NCBI GenBank assembly: GCA_007116865.1
Contig: SKHR01000190.1
Coordinates: 1-7,381 of the forward strand
Origin: Marinospirillum sp.
GTDB taxonomy: Bacteria; Pseudomonadota; Gammaproteobacteria; Pseudomonadales; Halomonadaceae
Direction: 5' to 3'
Length of the DNA: 7,381 nucleotides
Below, piece by piece: positions 1 through 6,456 of this stretch. Every line of letters starts with the position of its first letter. The first letter of the stretch is position 1. The position numbers and the translations under genes are program-made. Below the pieces are notes generated by a model. It saw nothing but the letters and a program-made list of their open reading frames with translations. It made no database searches and had not been told where the DNA came from.

Positions 1-1
1 C

Positions 2-67
2 ACTCATGTGATCGGGCAGCACTTTGCAGGTACTGCCAGCCCATTGGATACCCTGGGGAGTTTTTGA
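2..67 (+). CDS. C-terminal tail of an unidentified gene (partial)
   Basis: An open + strand frame enters from the left edge and codes 21 residues (beginning THVIGQHFAG, ending in LGSF) before a TGA at 65-67. It is treated as a real gene end mainly because a strong + strand intrinsic terminator starts 3 nt after the stop, which is where a gene terminator should sit. The tail is too short to assign to a family. The gene would converge on the fumarase gene. Another + strand frame is also open across this stretch, so the choice of frame rests on the stop-terminator spacing alone. Confidence 0.45.
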   Translation, partial: THVIGQHFAGTASPLDTLGSF

Positions 68-69
68 CG

Positions 70-102
70 CAACAACCCCTTCCCTGGGGTTGTTGGTTTT
101 TT
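70..102 (+). terminator. Rho-independent terminator of the left-edge + strand gene
   Basis: A perfect 10-bp stem (CAACAACCCC at 70-79 with GGGGTTGTTG at 86-95) encloses a 6-nt loop and is followed by a G and six T residues (97-102). The T tract lies on the + strand side only. On the minus strand the hairpin is followed by CGTCAAAAA, so it should work poorly for the fumarase transcript. The T tract overlaps the fumarase stop codon (101-103). Confidence 0.85.
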
Positions 103-1618
103 AGGGTTTTGAGGCGTCTTTGGCGATGATGTCTTTCCATTTAGCGGGGCCGAGGGTGTGGATAGATTCGCCATTGACATCCACTGCAACGGTGACGGGC
201 ATGTCTTGGACCTCAAACTCGTAGATGGCTTCCATTCCCAGGTCTTCGAATGCCAGTACCTTGGCTTTTTTGATGGCTTGGGCAACCAGATAGGCCGCGC
301 CGCCAACTGCCATGAGGTAAACCGCTTGATTGTCGCGGATGGCTTCAATGGCGATGGGGCCACGTTCTGATTTGCCGATCATGCCGAGCAGACCGGTTTT
401 TTCCAGCACTGTGCGGGTGAACTTGTCCATCCGTGTGGCGGTGGTCGGGCCTGCCGGGCCAACGACTTCATCGCGCACGGGGTCAACGGGGCCAACGTAG
501 TAGATGAACTTGCCATTGAGATCAACGGGGAGTTCTTCGCCCTTGTTGATCATGTCAACCATGCGCTTGTGGGCGGCATCACGGCCGGTGAGCATTTTGC
601 CAGAAAGCAGCACGACATCACCGGGCTTGAGGTTTTTCACTTCTTCACGGGTGATGGTGTCCAGGTTGATGCGCTTGACGCCTTCGCCCACTTCCCGGGT
701 GACTTCCGGCCAGTCTTCGAGGCTGGGGGGGGTGAGTTCGGCGGGGCCAGTGCCATCCAGGGTAAAGTGAGTGTGGCGTGTGGCGGCACAATTGGGGATG
801 ATCGCCACGGGCTTGTTGGCCGCATGGGTGGGATAGTCTTTGACCTTGACATCCAGCACCGTGGTCAGGCCGCCCAGGCCTTGTGCGCCGATGCCCAGTT
901 GGTTGATCTTGTCGTAGAGTTCCAGACGCAGCTCTTCAGATCGATTGCTGGCACCTTTGTTTTTCAGCGCTTGAATATCAATCGGTTCTAACAGGGCTTC
1001 TTTGGCCAGCAGCATGGCTTTTTCTGCCGTGCCGCCTATGCCGATGCCGAGCATGCCGGGGGGACACCAGCCAGCGCCCATTTTAGGCACCTGCTCCAGC
1101 ACCCATTCGACCACGTCATCAGAGGGGTTGAGCATGGCGAACTTGGATTTGGCCTCAGAGCCACCGCCTTTGGCAGCGACATGGACTTCGACCTTGCTGC
1201 CGGGCACCAGCTTGACGTGAATGATCGCGGGGGTGTTGTCTTTGGTGTTTTGACGCTTGCCGTCTGGGTCAGCCAGTACCGAGGCGCGCAGCACGTTGTC
1301 TGGCAGCAGGTAGGCGCGACGCACGCCTTCATTGACCATGTCTTCAACGCTCAGGGTGGCGCCATCCCAGCGCACATCCATGCCGACTTCTAAAAACACG
1401 GTGACGATGCCGGTGTCCTGACAAATCGGGCGGTGACCCTGGGCACACATGCGTGAGTTGATCAGTATCTGCGCCATGGCGTCCTTGGCCGCTGGCGAGG
1501 CTTCGCGCTCGTAGGCGTCGCTCAAGGCTTCGATAAAGTCTTTGGGATGGTAGTAGGAAATAAACTGTAAAGCGTCGGCCACGCTTTGAATCAGGTCGTC
1601 CTGGCGGATGACGGTCAT
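101..1618 (-). CDS. fumA: Fumarate hydratase, class I (Fe-S dependent)
   Basis: This is a 505-residue cytoplasmic TCA-cycle enzyme that interconverts fumarate and (S)-malate using an oxygen-sensitive 4Fe-4S cluster. The N-terminal Fe-S hydro-lyase alpha domain (about residues 10-285) carries the three expected cluster cysteines: C66 in ICQDTG, C185 in WCPPGM and C277 in NCAATRH. The C-terminal beta domain (about 290-500) shows the family segments LSGKMLTGRDAAHKRM (338-353) and GPAGPTTATRMD (387-398). The length fits the roughly 505-residue Pseudomonas-type class I enzymes and is somewhat shorter than E. coli FumA/FumB (about 548). The ATG start is supported by GAGGA at 1626-1630 with a 7-nt spacer. 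The protein appears intact. Class I tartrate dehydratases are related, but the fused alpha-beta layout favours fumarase. It appears to be transcribed alone from its own promoter. Confidence 0.96.
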   Translation of the reverse strand: MTVIRQDDLIQSVADALQFISYYHPKDFIEALSDAYEREASPAAKDAMAQILINSRMCAQGHRPICQDTGIVTVFLEVGMDVRWDGATLSVEDMVNEGVRRAYLLPDNVLRASVLADPDGKRQNTKDNTPAIIHVKLVPGSKVEVHVAAKGGGSEAKSKFAMLNPSDDVVEWVLEQVPKMGAGWCPPGMLGIGIGGTAEKAMLLAKEALLEPIDIQALKNKGASNRSEELRLELYDKINQLGIGAQGLGGLTTVLDVKVKDYPTHAANKPVAIIPNCAATRHTHFTLDGTGPAELTPPSLEDWPEVTREVGEGVKRINLDTITREEVKNLKPGDVVLLSGKMLTGRDAAHKRMVDMINKGEELPVDLNGKFIYYVGPVDPVRDEVVGPAGPTTATRMDKFTRTVLEKTGLLGMIGKSERGPIAIEAIRDNQAVYLMAVGGAAYLVAQAIKKAKVLAFEDLGMEAIYEFEVQDMPVTVAVDVNGESIHTLGPAKWKDIIAKDASKP

Positions 1619-1625
1619 AATGGAG

Positions 1626-1630
1626 TCCTC
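1626..1630 (-). promoter_or_regulatory. Ribosome binding site of the fumarase gene
   Basis: The minus strand reads GAGGA here, 7 nt before the ATG at 1618-1616. It is a good Shine-Dalgarno match and fixes the start codon. Confidence 0.7.
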
Positions 1631-1658
1631 ATTATCAGTTGTCTGTTATGTGCGCCGG

Positions 1659-1667
1659 AGTATATCA
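1659..1667 (-). promoter_or_regulatory. Extended -10 promoter of the fumarase gene
   Basis: The minus strand reads TGATATACT: a TGn extension plus a -10 box one base from TATAAT. No convincing -35 hexamer lies 16-18 nt upstream, which is usual for extended -10 promoters. The start site would fall near 1652, giving a leader of about 34 nt that contains the GAGGA site. Confidence 0.5.
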
Positions 1668-1690
1668 CTGCCCTGCCCCAAGGTTTAGCT

Positions 1691-1724
1691 GGTAAAAAGT
1701 GGCATATCGGCTGATTTTTATGCC
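1691..1724 (-). terminator. Weak terminator-like hairpin after the aminotransferase gene
   Basis: On the minus strand GGCATA (1724-1719) pairs with TATGCC (1706-1701) across a 12-nt loop, followed by ACTTTTTACC. The stem is only 6 bp with a large loop, and it overlaps the stop codon at 1720-1718, so termination may be partial and some transcripts could read into the fumarase gene. Confidence 0.3.
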
Positions 1725-2902
1725 AACAAGGAGCGAATCACCTGGTTGAGCAGTTGGATCGCTCGCTGTAAATCCTGGCGATCTACCCGCGCAAAACTCA
1801 GGCGCAGGCAGCGATCATCCCACTCACTGGGCTGGGCGAAAAAGGGCGTGCCCGGCAAGACCAGCAGTTTTCGCTGCAAAGCCGCTTCCATCACCTGACG
1901 GGACGACAGGCCTTCAGGCAGTTGTACCCAGAAAAACATGCCGCCTTTAGGGACGGTGATCTGTAACAGATCGCCTAAATGCGTTTCCAGGGCCTGGGCC
2001 ATGATGTCGCGTTTTTCGCGGTACACCTCACGCAGGGTTTGCAGGTGTGCAGGCAGGGCCCCAGAGGCCAAAAACTGGCTGATCATCGCCTGCCCCAGGC
2101 GGTTGGTGTGCAAGTCCGTGGCCTGTTTTATTTTGACCAGATAAGGCCGCAATTCCTCACAGGAGGCCAGATAACCGGTGCGCAACCCCGGCCATAACAC
2201 CTTGGAAAAACTGCCCATATACACCCAGGGGGCCTGTTGAATCAGGCTGGTGATGGGGGTCAGATCCACGGGGTCGTAACACAGGTCGCGGTAGGGATCA
2301 TCCTCAATTAACAACTGATTTTTTTCATCCAGCAGTTGTGCAATGGCTTCACGACGCTCACGGCTGTAACAGTGGCCGGCCGGGTTTTGGAAGTTGGGAA
2401 TCAAATACACGGCTTTGGGTTGATGGGTGTCGATCGCGGCACGCAGCGCTTCAATAGACATGCCCTGTTCATCAGAGGCCACGCTGACAATCTGAGCGCC
2501 TTGCAGTTTGAACACCTGAATCGCGGCCAGATAGGTCGGTTCTTCGGTCAGGATGACCGACTGGGCATCCAGCAGCAGGCGGCTGACAATATCCAGCCCC
2601 TGTTGTGAACCATTGGTGATCAACACCTGTGGCTGGCTGATCTTCAGGCCACGTTGTGCCAGTAGTTCGACGATTTGCGCGCGCAAAGGCCCCTCGCCTT
2701 CACTGGGCCCGTACTGACGGCTGTCGGCCACCTGAGATACTTCCGGAAAAGCAGGCATATGACGCTCATCGGGTAAACCCCCGGCCAGAGAGAGCATGTC
2801 AGGCTGCTGGGCGTAGTGAAGTAGCTCCCGCACCAGAGAGGATTCCATCCGCTGGGCAGCGGGGTTGAAGCGATCAGTAAGGGACATGACAGGCAGTTCC
2901 AT
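1718..2902 (-). CDS. PLP-dependent aminotransferase, class I/II (fold type I)
   Basis: This 394-residue cytoplasmic enzyme belongs to the aspartate-aminotransferase fold, in the subgroup containing 2-aminoadipate aminotransferase (LysN) and the catalytic half of MocR regulators. Visible features: the N-terminal SLAGGLP segment (38-44), the cofactor-phosphate region TNGSQQGLD (96-104), NFQNPAG (170-176), EDDPYRDL (200-207) with the aspartate that pairs with the PLP ring nitrogen, K234 in SFSKVLWPGLR as the Schiff-base lysine, and R367 in LRLSF as the likely substrate-carboxylate arginine. There is no GntR-type DNA-binding domain, so it is an enzyme rather than a MocR regulator. The amino donor and acceptor cannot be deduced. 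The start is uncertain: neither this ATG nor the in-frame ATG at 2887-2885 (MSLTDRF) has a clear ribosome site, and family members often begin near the second. It has its own promoter and is divergent from the lipid-transport operon. Confidence 0.92.
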   Translation of the reverse strand: MELPVMSLTDRFNPAAQRMESSLVRELLHYAQQPDMLSLAGGLPDERHMPAFPEVSQVADSRQYGPSEGEGPLRAQIVELLAQRGLKISQPQVLITNGSQQGLDIVSRLLLDAQSVILTEEPTYLAAIQVFKLQGAQIVSVASDEQGMSIEALRAAIDTHQPKAVYLIPNFQNPAGHCYSRERREAIAQLLDEKNQLLIEDDPYRDLCYDPVDLTPITSLIQQAPWVYMGSFSKVLWPGLRTGYLASCEELRPYLVKIKQATDLHTNRLGQAMISQFLASGALPAHLQTLREVYREKRDIMAQALETHLGDLLQITVPKGGMFFWVQLPEGLSSRQVMEAALQRKLLVLPGTPFFAQPSEWDDRCLRLSFARVDRQDLQRAIQLLNQVIRSLLA

Positions 2903-2925
2903 CCAGGTGGCGTAGAAAAGCGGCG

Positions 2926-2934
2926 ATTATATCA
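2926..2934 (-). promoter_or_regulatory. Extended -10 promoter of the aminotransferase gene
   Basis: The minus strand reads TGATATAAT, a perfect TATAAT box with a TGn extension. A good -35 hexamer is lacking at 16-18 nt spacing. The start site would be near 2920, leaving about 17 nt before the first ATG or about 32 nt before the second in-frame ATG. Confidence 0.6.
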
Positions 2935-2974
2935 AGCACTGCATCGCATCACAGTACCTTGAAACAAAGAGTGT

Positions 2975-2990
2975 TGGCACAAAGATTCCA
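2975..2990 (+). promoter_or_regulatory. Possible sigma-54-type promoter before the lipid-transport operon
   Basis: TGGCAC at 2975-2980, five bases, then TTCCA at 2986-2990 has the spacing of a -24/-12 promoter (TGGCACG-N4-TTGCW). The -24 element is intact, but the normally invariant G of the -12 GC is a C, and the base after TGGCAC is A rather than G. No clear sigma-70 promoter was found on the + strand between 2903 and 3052, so this is the best candidate, but a weak one. Confidence 0.25.
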
Positions 2991-3052
2991 AAAACGTCTG
3001 GCTTTAGCTAACCTAAGCCTATTCAAGGACTGGCCGAGAGAAAGCGTATTTG

Positions 3053-4144
3053 ATGACCCAAGCTGCCACCCAAGCCCCACAAATCATCACCCAGGCCGAC
3101 GGGGTGCTGATTCAAGGCAGTTGGACAACCGTTCAGTTGAAGGACTGGCTCAAGCTGCAACCCCAGTTGCAAACCCAGCCTAGTGCACGAATTCAGGCCG
3201 ATGCCATGGATACCAATGGGGCCTGGCTGTTTTTGAGTACCTTTGGGCGTCAACCGGCCAACTGGCCGTCCGGGTTAACCCGCAAACAACAGGATTTGCT
3301 CAGCCAAATTGCGCAACTGGACTTGTCACTGCCAGCCCCACAACCGGCGTTAAATCCGATTGCGGATCTGGGGCGGCGCATGGTTCGGGAAGTCTATAGC
3401 GGTGCCAAGCTGCTGAATTTTTTAGGCCAGTTGTTTGTTGCCATCGTCCAGATGGCTAAAGATCCGCGTCACTTTAAACCCAAGCTGTTTTTAGACACCC
3501 TGCAACGTGATGGCCTGCATGCGGTGCCGATCATCGCGCTTTTGTCTTTCCTGCTCGGTGCGGTGGTGGCCTATCAGGGCGGTGTGCAGCTATCCACCTA
3601 CGGGGCCAATATTTTTATTGTCGAGCTGGTGGCACTGACGCATCTGCGTGAACTCGGCCCCTTGATCGCGGCGATTCTGGTGGCCGGGCGCTCAGGCTCG
3701 GCCTATGCCGCTCAGATCGCCACCATGAAAATGAACCAGGAGCTGCTGGCGCTGCGCTCACTGGGGCAAGATCCCTTCACTCTATTGGTGCTGCCCAAGC
3801 TGTTTGGGCTGTTGCTGGTGCTGCCTTTGCTGACAGTGCTGGCCGATCTGGCCGGGCTGGCTGGCGGCATGCTGGTCGCCAGCATGCAACTAGACATCAC
3901 GCCGATGGTGTTCTGGCAACGTCTGGCCGAGGTGGTCAATCCAGCTCACTTCTGGGTGGGTCTGATCAAAGCTCCGGTGTTTGCGCTGATCATCGTGAAT
4001 GTCGGTTGTATGCAGGGTTTCCAGGCACCTGGCGGGGCAGAGGCCGTCGGTCAGCGTACCACTCGCAGTGTGGTGCAGGCGATTTTTCTGGTGATCCTGG
4101 TCGATGCCTTGTTTTCCATTCCACTCAGCCATGTGGGGTGGTGA
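3053..4144 (+). CDS. MlaE-family ABC transporter permease with N-terminal STAS-like domain
   Basis: This is the 363-residue inner-membrane permease of an MCE-type lipid transporter. Residues about 10-90 form a soluble STAS/MlaB-like domain; DTNGAWLFL (52-60) matches the STAS loop D-S/T-x-G. Residues about 105-363 are the MlaE domain: an amphipathic entry helix (about 110-135), then hydrophobic segments near 157-178, 185-212, 240-276, 300-320 and 338-357. The family hallmark RELGPLIAAILVAGRSGSAY (199-218) is followed by the cytoplasmic coupling region MKMNQELLALRSLGQDP (225-241), which should contact the ATPase. E. coli MlaE is only the membrane part (about 260 residues) and uses a separate MlaB. 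A TTG at 3050 adds one residue and lies 9 nt from GAGAG (3036-3040), whereas the ATG at 3053 is 12 nt away. I chose ATG, but either is possible. It is first in a four-gene operon, with 3 nt before the ATPase gene. Confidence 0.93.
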   Translation: MTQAATQAPQIITQADGVLIQGSWTTVQLKDWLKLQPQLQTQPSARIQADAMDTNGAWLFLSTFGRQPANWPSGLTRKQQDLLSQIAQLDLSLPAPQPALNPIADLGRRMVREVYSGAKLLNFLGQLFVAIVQMAKDPRHFKPKLFLDTLQRDGLHAVPIIALLSFLLGAVVAYQGGVQLSTYGANIFIVELVALTHLRELGPLIAAILVAGRSGSAYAAQIATMKMNQELLALRSLGQDPFTLLVLPKLFGLLLVLPLLTVLADLAGLAGGMLVASMQLDITPMVFWQRLAEVVNPAHFWVGLIKAPVFALIIVNVGCMQGFQAPGGAEAVGQRTTRSVVQAIFLVILVDALFSIPLSHVGW

Positions 4145-4147
4145 TAA

Positions 4148-4933
4148 ATGACTCAGCCGATCATTGAAATCAGCGGACTTACCACACGTTTTGGCGAGCA
4201 GACCATTCATGAAGGACTCGACCTTCAAGTCATGCAGGGGGAGCGTCTGGGGCTGGTTGGCGGCAGCGGCTCAGGCAAGTCGGTGCTGCTCAACACCCTG
4301 GCACTGCTGATGCCCTATCGTCGGGGGCAGATCCGCCTGTTTGCTCAGGCCACCGACCGCCTCAGCCATAAGGGTTTGATTCGGCTGCGCTGCCGCATGG
4401 GGGTCATGTTTCAGCAGGGGGCGCTGTTTTCCAGCCTGACACTGCTGGAGAACATTCAAATGCCGCTGCGCACCCATTTTTCCTTGCCCGCTCCACTGCT
4501 CAAAGAGCTGGCCATGCTTAAAATCGCGCTGGTGGGTTTGCCCAGCTCGGCAGCCTACAAGTATCCGCAGGAACTCAGCGGCGGCATGCTCAAACGCGCC
4601 GCGGTGGCACGCGCTTTGGCGCTGGACCCGCAACTGCTGTTGCTGGATGAACCCACCGCAGGCCTTGATCCGGCCAGTGCCAGTGCCTTTGATGAGCTGC
4701 TGCTGGATCTGCATGATCGCCTGCAACTGACGCTGGTGCTGGTGACTCACGACCTGGATGCGCTATGGCGAGTGACTGATCAGGTAGCCTTTTTGGCTGA
4801 AAAAAAGGTACTCTGCAAGGCACCGATGGCGGTTTTATCCGCCAGTGAGCACCCAGCGATTCAGCCTTATTTTGCGAATCAGCGTGCCACTCAGGCTCAA
4901 CAACGCCAAACCCGTGGGAGTTCGTCGTCGTGA
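4148..4933 (+). CDS. MlaF-like ABC transporter ATP-binding protein
   Basis: This 261-residue cytoplasmic ATPase should power the adjacent MlaE-type permease. All nucleotide-binding motifs are intact: Walker A GGSGSGKS (38-45), Q-loop glutamine in MFQQG (Q89), signature LSGGM (143-147), Walker B LLLLDE (163-168) with catalytic E168, D-loop AGLD (171-174) and switch H201 in VTHD. The FQQGALFSSLTLLENI segment (88-103) and LSGGMLKRAAVARAL (143-157) are typical of MlaF/Ttg2A rather than of general importer ATPases. The C-terminal tail after QPYF (239-242) is polar, Gln-rich and ends in serines. It starts 3 nt after the permease stop behind a G-rich stretch that can act as the ribosome site. Its TGA overlaps the GTG start of the MCE gene, which suggests coupled translation. 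Confidence 0.94.
   Translation: MTQPIIEISGLTTRFGEQTIHEGLDLQVMQGERLGLVGGSGSGKSVLLNTLALLMPYRRGQIRLFAQATDRLSHKGLIRLRCRMGVMFQQGALFSSLTLLENIQMPLRTHFSLPAPLLKELAMLKIALVGLPSSAAYKYPQELSGGMLKRAAVARALALDPQLLLLDEPTAGLDPASASAFDELLLDLHDRLQLTLVLVTHDLDALWRVTDQVAFLAEKKVLCKAPMAVLSASEHPAIQPYFANQRATQAQQRQTRGSSSS
4916..4920 (+). promoter_or_regulatory. Ribosome binding site supporting the GTG start of the MCE gene
   Basis: GGGAG ends 9 nt before the GTG at 4930-4932. It lies inside the end of the ATPase gene and supports a GTG start rather than a downstream codon. Confidence 0.55.
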
Positions 4934-5823
4934 ATCCAAGAATCAACTACACCTTTGTGGGTGCTTTTGTGTTGGTCCTGCTGATCAGCGGCATCGGCTT
5001 TTCTGCCTGGTTGTCTCAGGACCGCCGCAATGCCGAGCGCATTCCCTATGTGACCTACTTTTTTGAAAGTGTTTCCGGCTTGAATGAACGCGCTGCGGTG
5101 AAATACCGGGGGGTTCCGGTCGGTTTTGTTGAGCGGATTTCTCTCGTCAATGATCCCTATGAGCGGGTGCGTCTGGATCTACGCCTGGACCCTCAGGTTG
5201 AGGTTCGCACTGACACCTACGCGACCCTGCAGTTTCAGGGCATCACCGGGCTTTTGTTTGTGGAGTTAAAAAGCCAGGGGCTGCGCGGCGAACGCCTGCA
5301 AACCAGTGAATCAAATCCCGCTGAAATTCCCAGCCAGGCCTCACGCCTGTTGGAGTTCACCGAGGGCATCAGTCAGGCGGTCACTGAGTTTACCGAGCTG
5401 GTCAGCATTTTAAAGCGGGTCAGTCAGCAGCTAGAGCGATTGACCGATGACCCGGTCAGAGATCAACTGCTCAGCACCCTGGTGGCCTTTGAGCAGTTGG
5501 CACAGACGGCAGACTCACGCCTGCAAGGCATCAATCCGCAAAGCTGGGAGCAACTGGCACACACCCTCACTGAACTGGGTGAAGAAGCCACTCAGCTGGC
5601 TCGTCTGCTGCCGCAAGGCCTGAACAGTCTGGAAGAAGAACTGCGCACTCAGCTGGAAAACCTCTCCACCCAACTGATCACCCTGACTCAGGATACCGGC
5701 AGCACCACCCGTCAACTCACCCCTTTGATCCATCAGGCTGAAAGTCTGATTGAGCAGTTAAGACTGGAAAGTCATAGCTGGATACGTGGCAATCAACAGC
5801 CCTCAGGAGGGCCTGGCGAATGA
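4930..5823 (+). CDS. MCE-domain protein (MlaD-like periplasmic lipid-binding subunit)
   Basis: This 297-residue protein is anchored in the inner membrane by one N-terminal helix (about 8-28, YTFVGAFVLVLLISGIGFSAW) with the rest in the periplasm. The MCE domain covers about 38-115 and shows the family core VKYRGVPVGFVERI (57-70) and FQGITGLLFVEL (102-113). MCE domains form hexameric rings with a central lipid channel. About 137-285 is predicted to be long alpha helices, rich in Gln, Leu and Glu, with coiled-coil character. This resembles the helical C-terminal extension of PqiB more than the short tail of E. coli MlaD (about 183 residues in total). The GTG start overlaps the ATPase stop (GTGA), and its own TGA overlaps the lipoprotein ATG (ATGA). 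Context makes it the periplasmic substrate conduit between permease and lipoprotein. Confidence 0.93.
   Translation: MNPRINYTFVGAFVLVLLISGIGFSAWLSQDRRNAERIPYVTYFFESVSGLNERAAVKYRGVPVGFVERISLVNDPYERVRLDLRLDPQVEVRTDTYATLQFQGITGLLFVELKSQGLRGERLQTSESNPAEIPSQASRLLEFTEGISQAVTEFTELVSILKRVSQQLERLTDDPVRDQLLSTLVAFEQLAQTADSRLQGINPQSWEQLAHTLTELGEEATQLARLLPQGLNSLEEELRTQLENLSTQLITLTQDTGSTTRQLTPLIHQAESLIEQLRLESHSWIRGNQQPSGGPGE
5805..5810 (+). promoter_or_regulatory. Strong ribosome binding site of the lipoprotein gene
   Basis: AGGAGG, a full Shine-Dalgarno match, ends 9 nt before the ATG at 5820. It lies within the end of the MCE gene, so the lipoprotein can be initiated strongly as well as by coupling. Confidence 0.75.
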
Positions 5824-6428
5824 GACTTTTGCTTCCTCTGTTACTCAGCTTGTCGCTGGCCTTGAGCGGCTGCACCCTCCTTCCGCAGGCCAGCGAGCCT
5901 CCCAGAAAGCTGACCCTGAGCCCGCTGCAGCCCAGCACCAGTGTCGAGGCTCCAGCTTTTGGTGGACAACTGGCGATTGAGCGCCCGCAGACCAGCACGC
6001 CCCTGAGTGGACGCCAGGCCTGGTATCTGGATCGGGATGGCACCTTGAACGCCTTTGCTCAGCACGTCTGGTCAGACAGCCTGGATCGCCTGCTGCAACA
6101 GCAACTGACGCTGTATTTGGCACAAAGCGGCCCCTTTGCCAGCACGGCAACCGATGCGCCGGGGTTTCGTGCCGACTATCGTTTACGCCTGACCTTGAAC
6201 CGTTGGTATCTGGACACGCGCACTCAGCAGTTGAACATTGACCTCTATGCCCAACTGCTCAATGATCGCGGTGAACAGCTGGCCACCCGTGTCTGGCAAG
6301 CCAATCCAACCGTGACCCCCCTCTCCCCGGTGGGCATGCAGCAGGCCAGTCAGGACTGGCTGCAAACCTGGGCCGAGGCGTTACAGGACTGGTTGCAGAC
6401 TCTCCCAGCCAGTCCTTCAGAATCATAA
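5820..6428 (+). CDS. PqiC/YmbA-like ABC-type transport auxiliary lipoprotein
   Basis: This 202-residue protein has a lipoprotein signal peptide (residues 1-17, Leu-rich) and a lipobox LSGC with lipidated C18. The next residue is Thr rather than Asp, so Lol sorting to the outer membrane is expected. The mature part matches the general pattern of the ABC_trans_aux family (PqiC/YmbA): an early beta strand (RKLTLSPL, 29-36), LAIERPQTSTPLSGRQAWYL (51-70), then an amphipathic helix with WSDSLDRLLQQQLTLYL (84-100), and strands around 118-130 and 138-160. The C-terminus is helical, with two copies of QDWLQT (178-183 and 189-194). In the Pqi system the equivalent lipoprotein docks the MCE tunnel at the outer membrane, and the same role is inferred here. 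It is the last gene of the operon; the start overlaps the MCE stop. Confidence 0.88.
   Translation: MRLLLPLLLSLSLALSGCTLLPQASEPPRKLTLSPLQPSTSVEAPAFGGQLAIERPQTSTPLSGRQAWYLDRDGTLNAFAQHVWSDSLDRLLQQQLTLYLAQSGPFASTATDAPGFRADYRLRLTLNRWYLDTRTQQLNIDLYAQLLNDRGEQLATRVWQANPTVTPLSPVGMQQASQDWLQTWAEALQDWLQTLPASPSES
6351..6401 (+). repeat. Short tandem coding repeat in the lipoprotein C-terminus
   Basis: CAGGACTGGCTGCAAACC (6351-6368) recurs 33 nt later as CAGGACTGGTTGCAGACT (6384-6401). Both encode QDWLQT, and the base differences are synonymous within the shared codons. The 11-residue period fits an amphipathic helix. Confidence 0.6.
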
Positions 6429-6436
6429 ATTTTGCT

Positions 6437-6456
6437 AATTATGCAAGTTATTATCA
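6437..6456 (+). promoter_or_regulatory. Fur-box-like operator before the iron permease
   Basis: The 7-1-7 Fur model TGATAAT-N-ATTATCA is matched at 6442-6456: the right half ATTATCA is perfect and the left half TGCAAGT matches 4 of 7, so 11 of 14 in total. Against the classic 19-bp consensus the best register (6437-6455) matches 13 of 19. It abuts a candidate -35 box and lies about 90 nt before an iron-permease start, so iron-dependent repression is the natural reading. Confidence 0.5.

Noticed and set aside
70..102. Reading the 70-102 hairpin as a bidirectional terminator for the fumarase gene
   Set aside because: On the minus strand the stem is followed by CGTCAAAAA with no T tract, so only + strand termination is supported.
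504..991. Open + strand frames opposite the fumarase gene (up to 140 codons)
   Set aside because: They lie wholly antisense to a gene with strong family motifs, have no ribosome site or recognisable motif, and are explained by codon bias.
3890..4228. 112-codon minus-strand frame across the permease-ATPase junction
   Set aside because: It overlaps two well-supported genes, shows no domain features and has no promoter on that strand.
4271..4750. 159-codon minus-strand frame opposite the ATPase gene
   Set aside because: It is antisense to Walker A through the H-loop of an intact ATPase; the Gln/His-rich composition is typical of a shadow frame.
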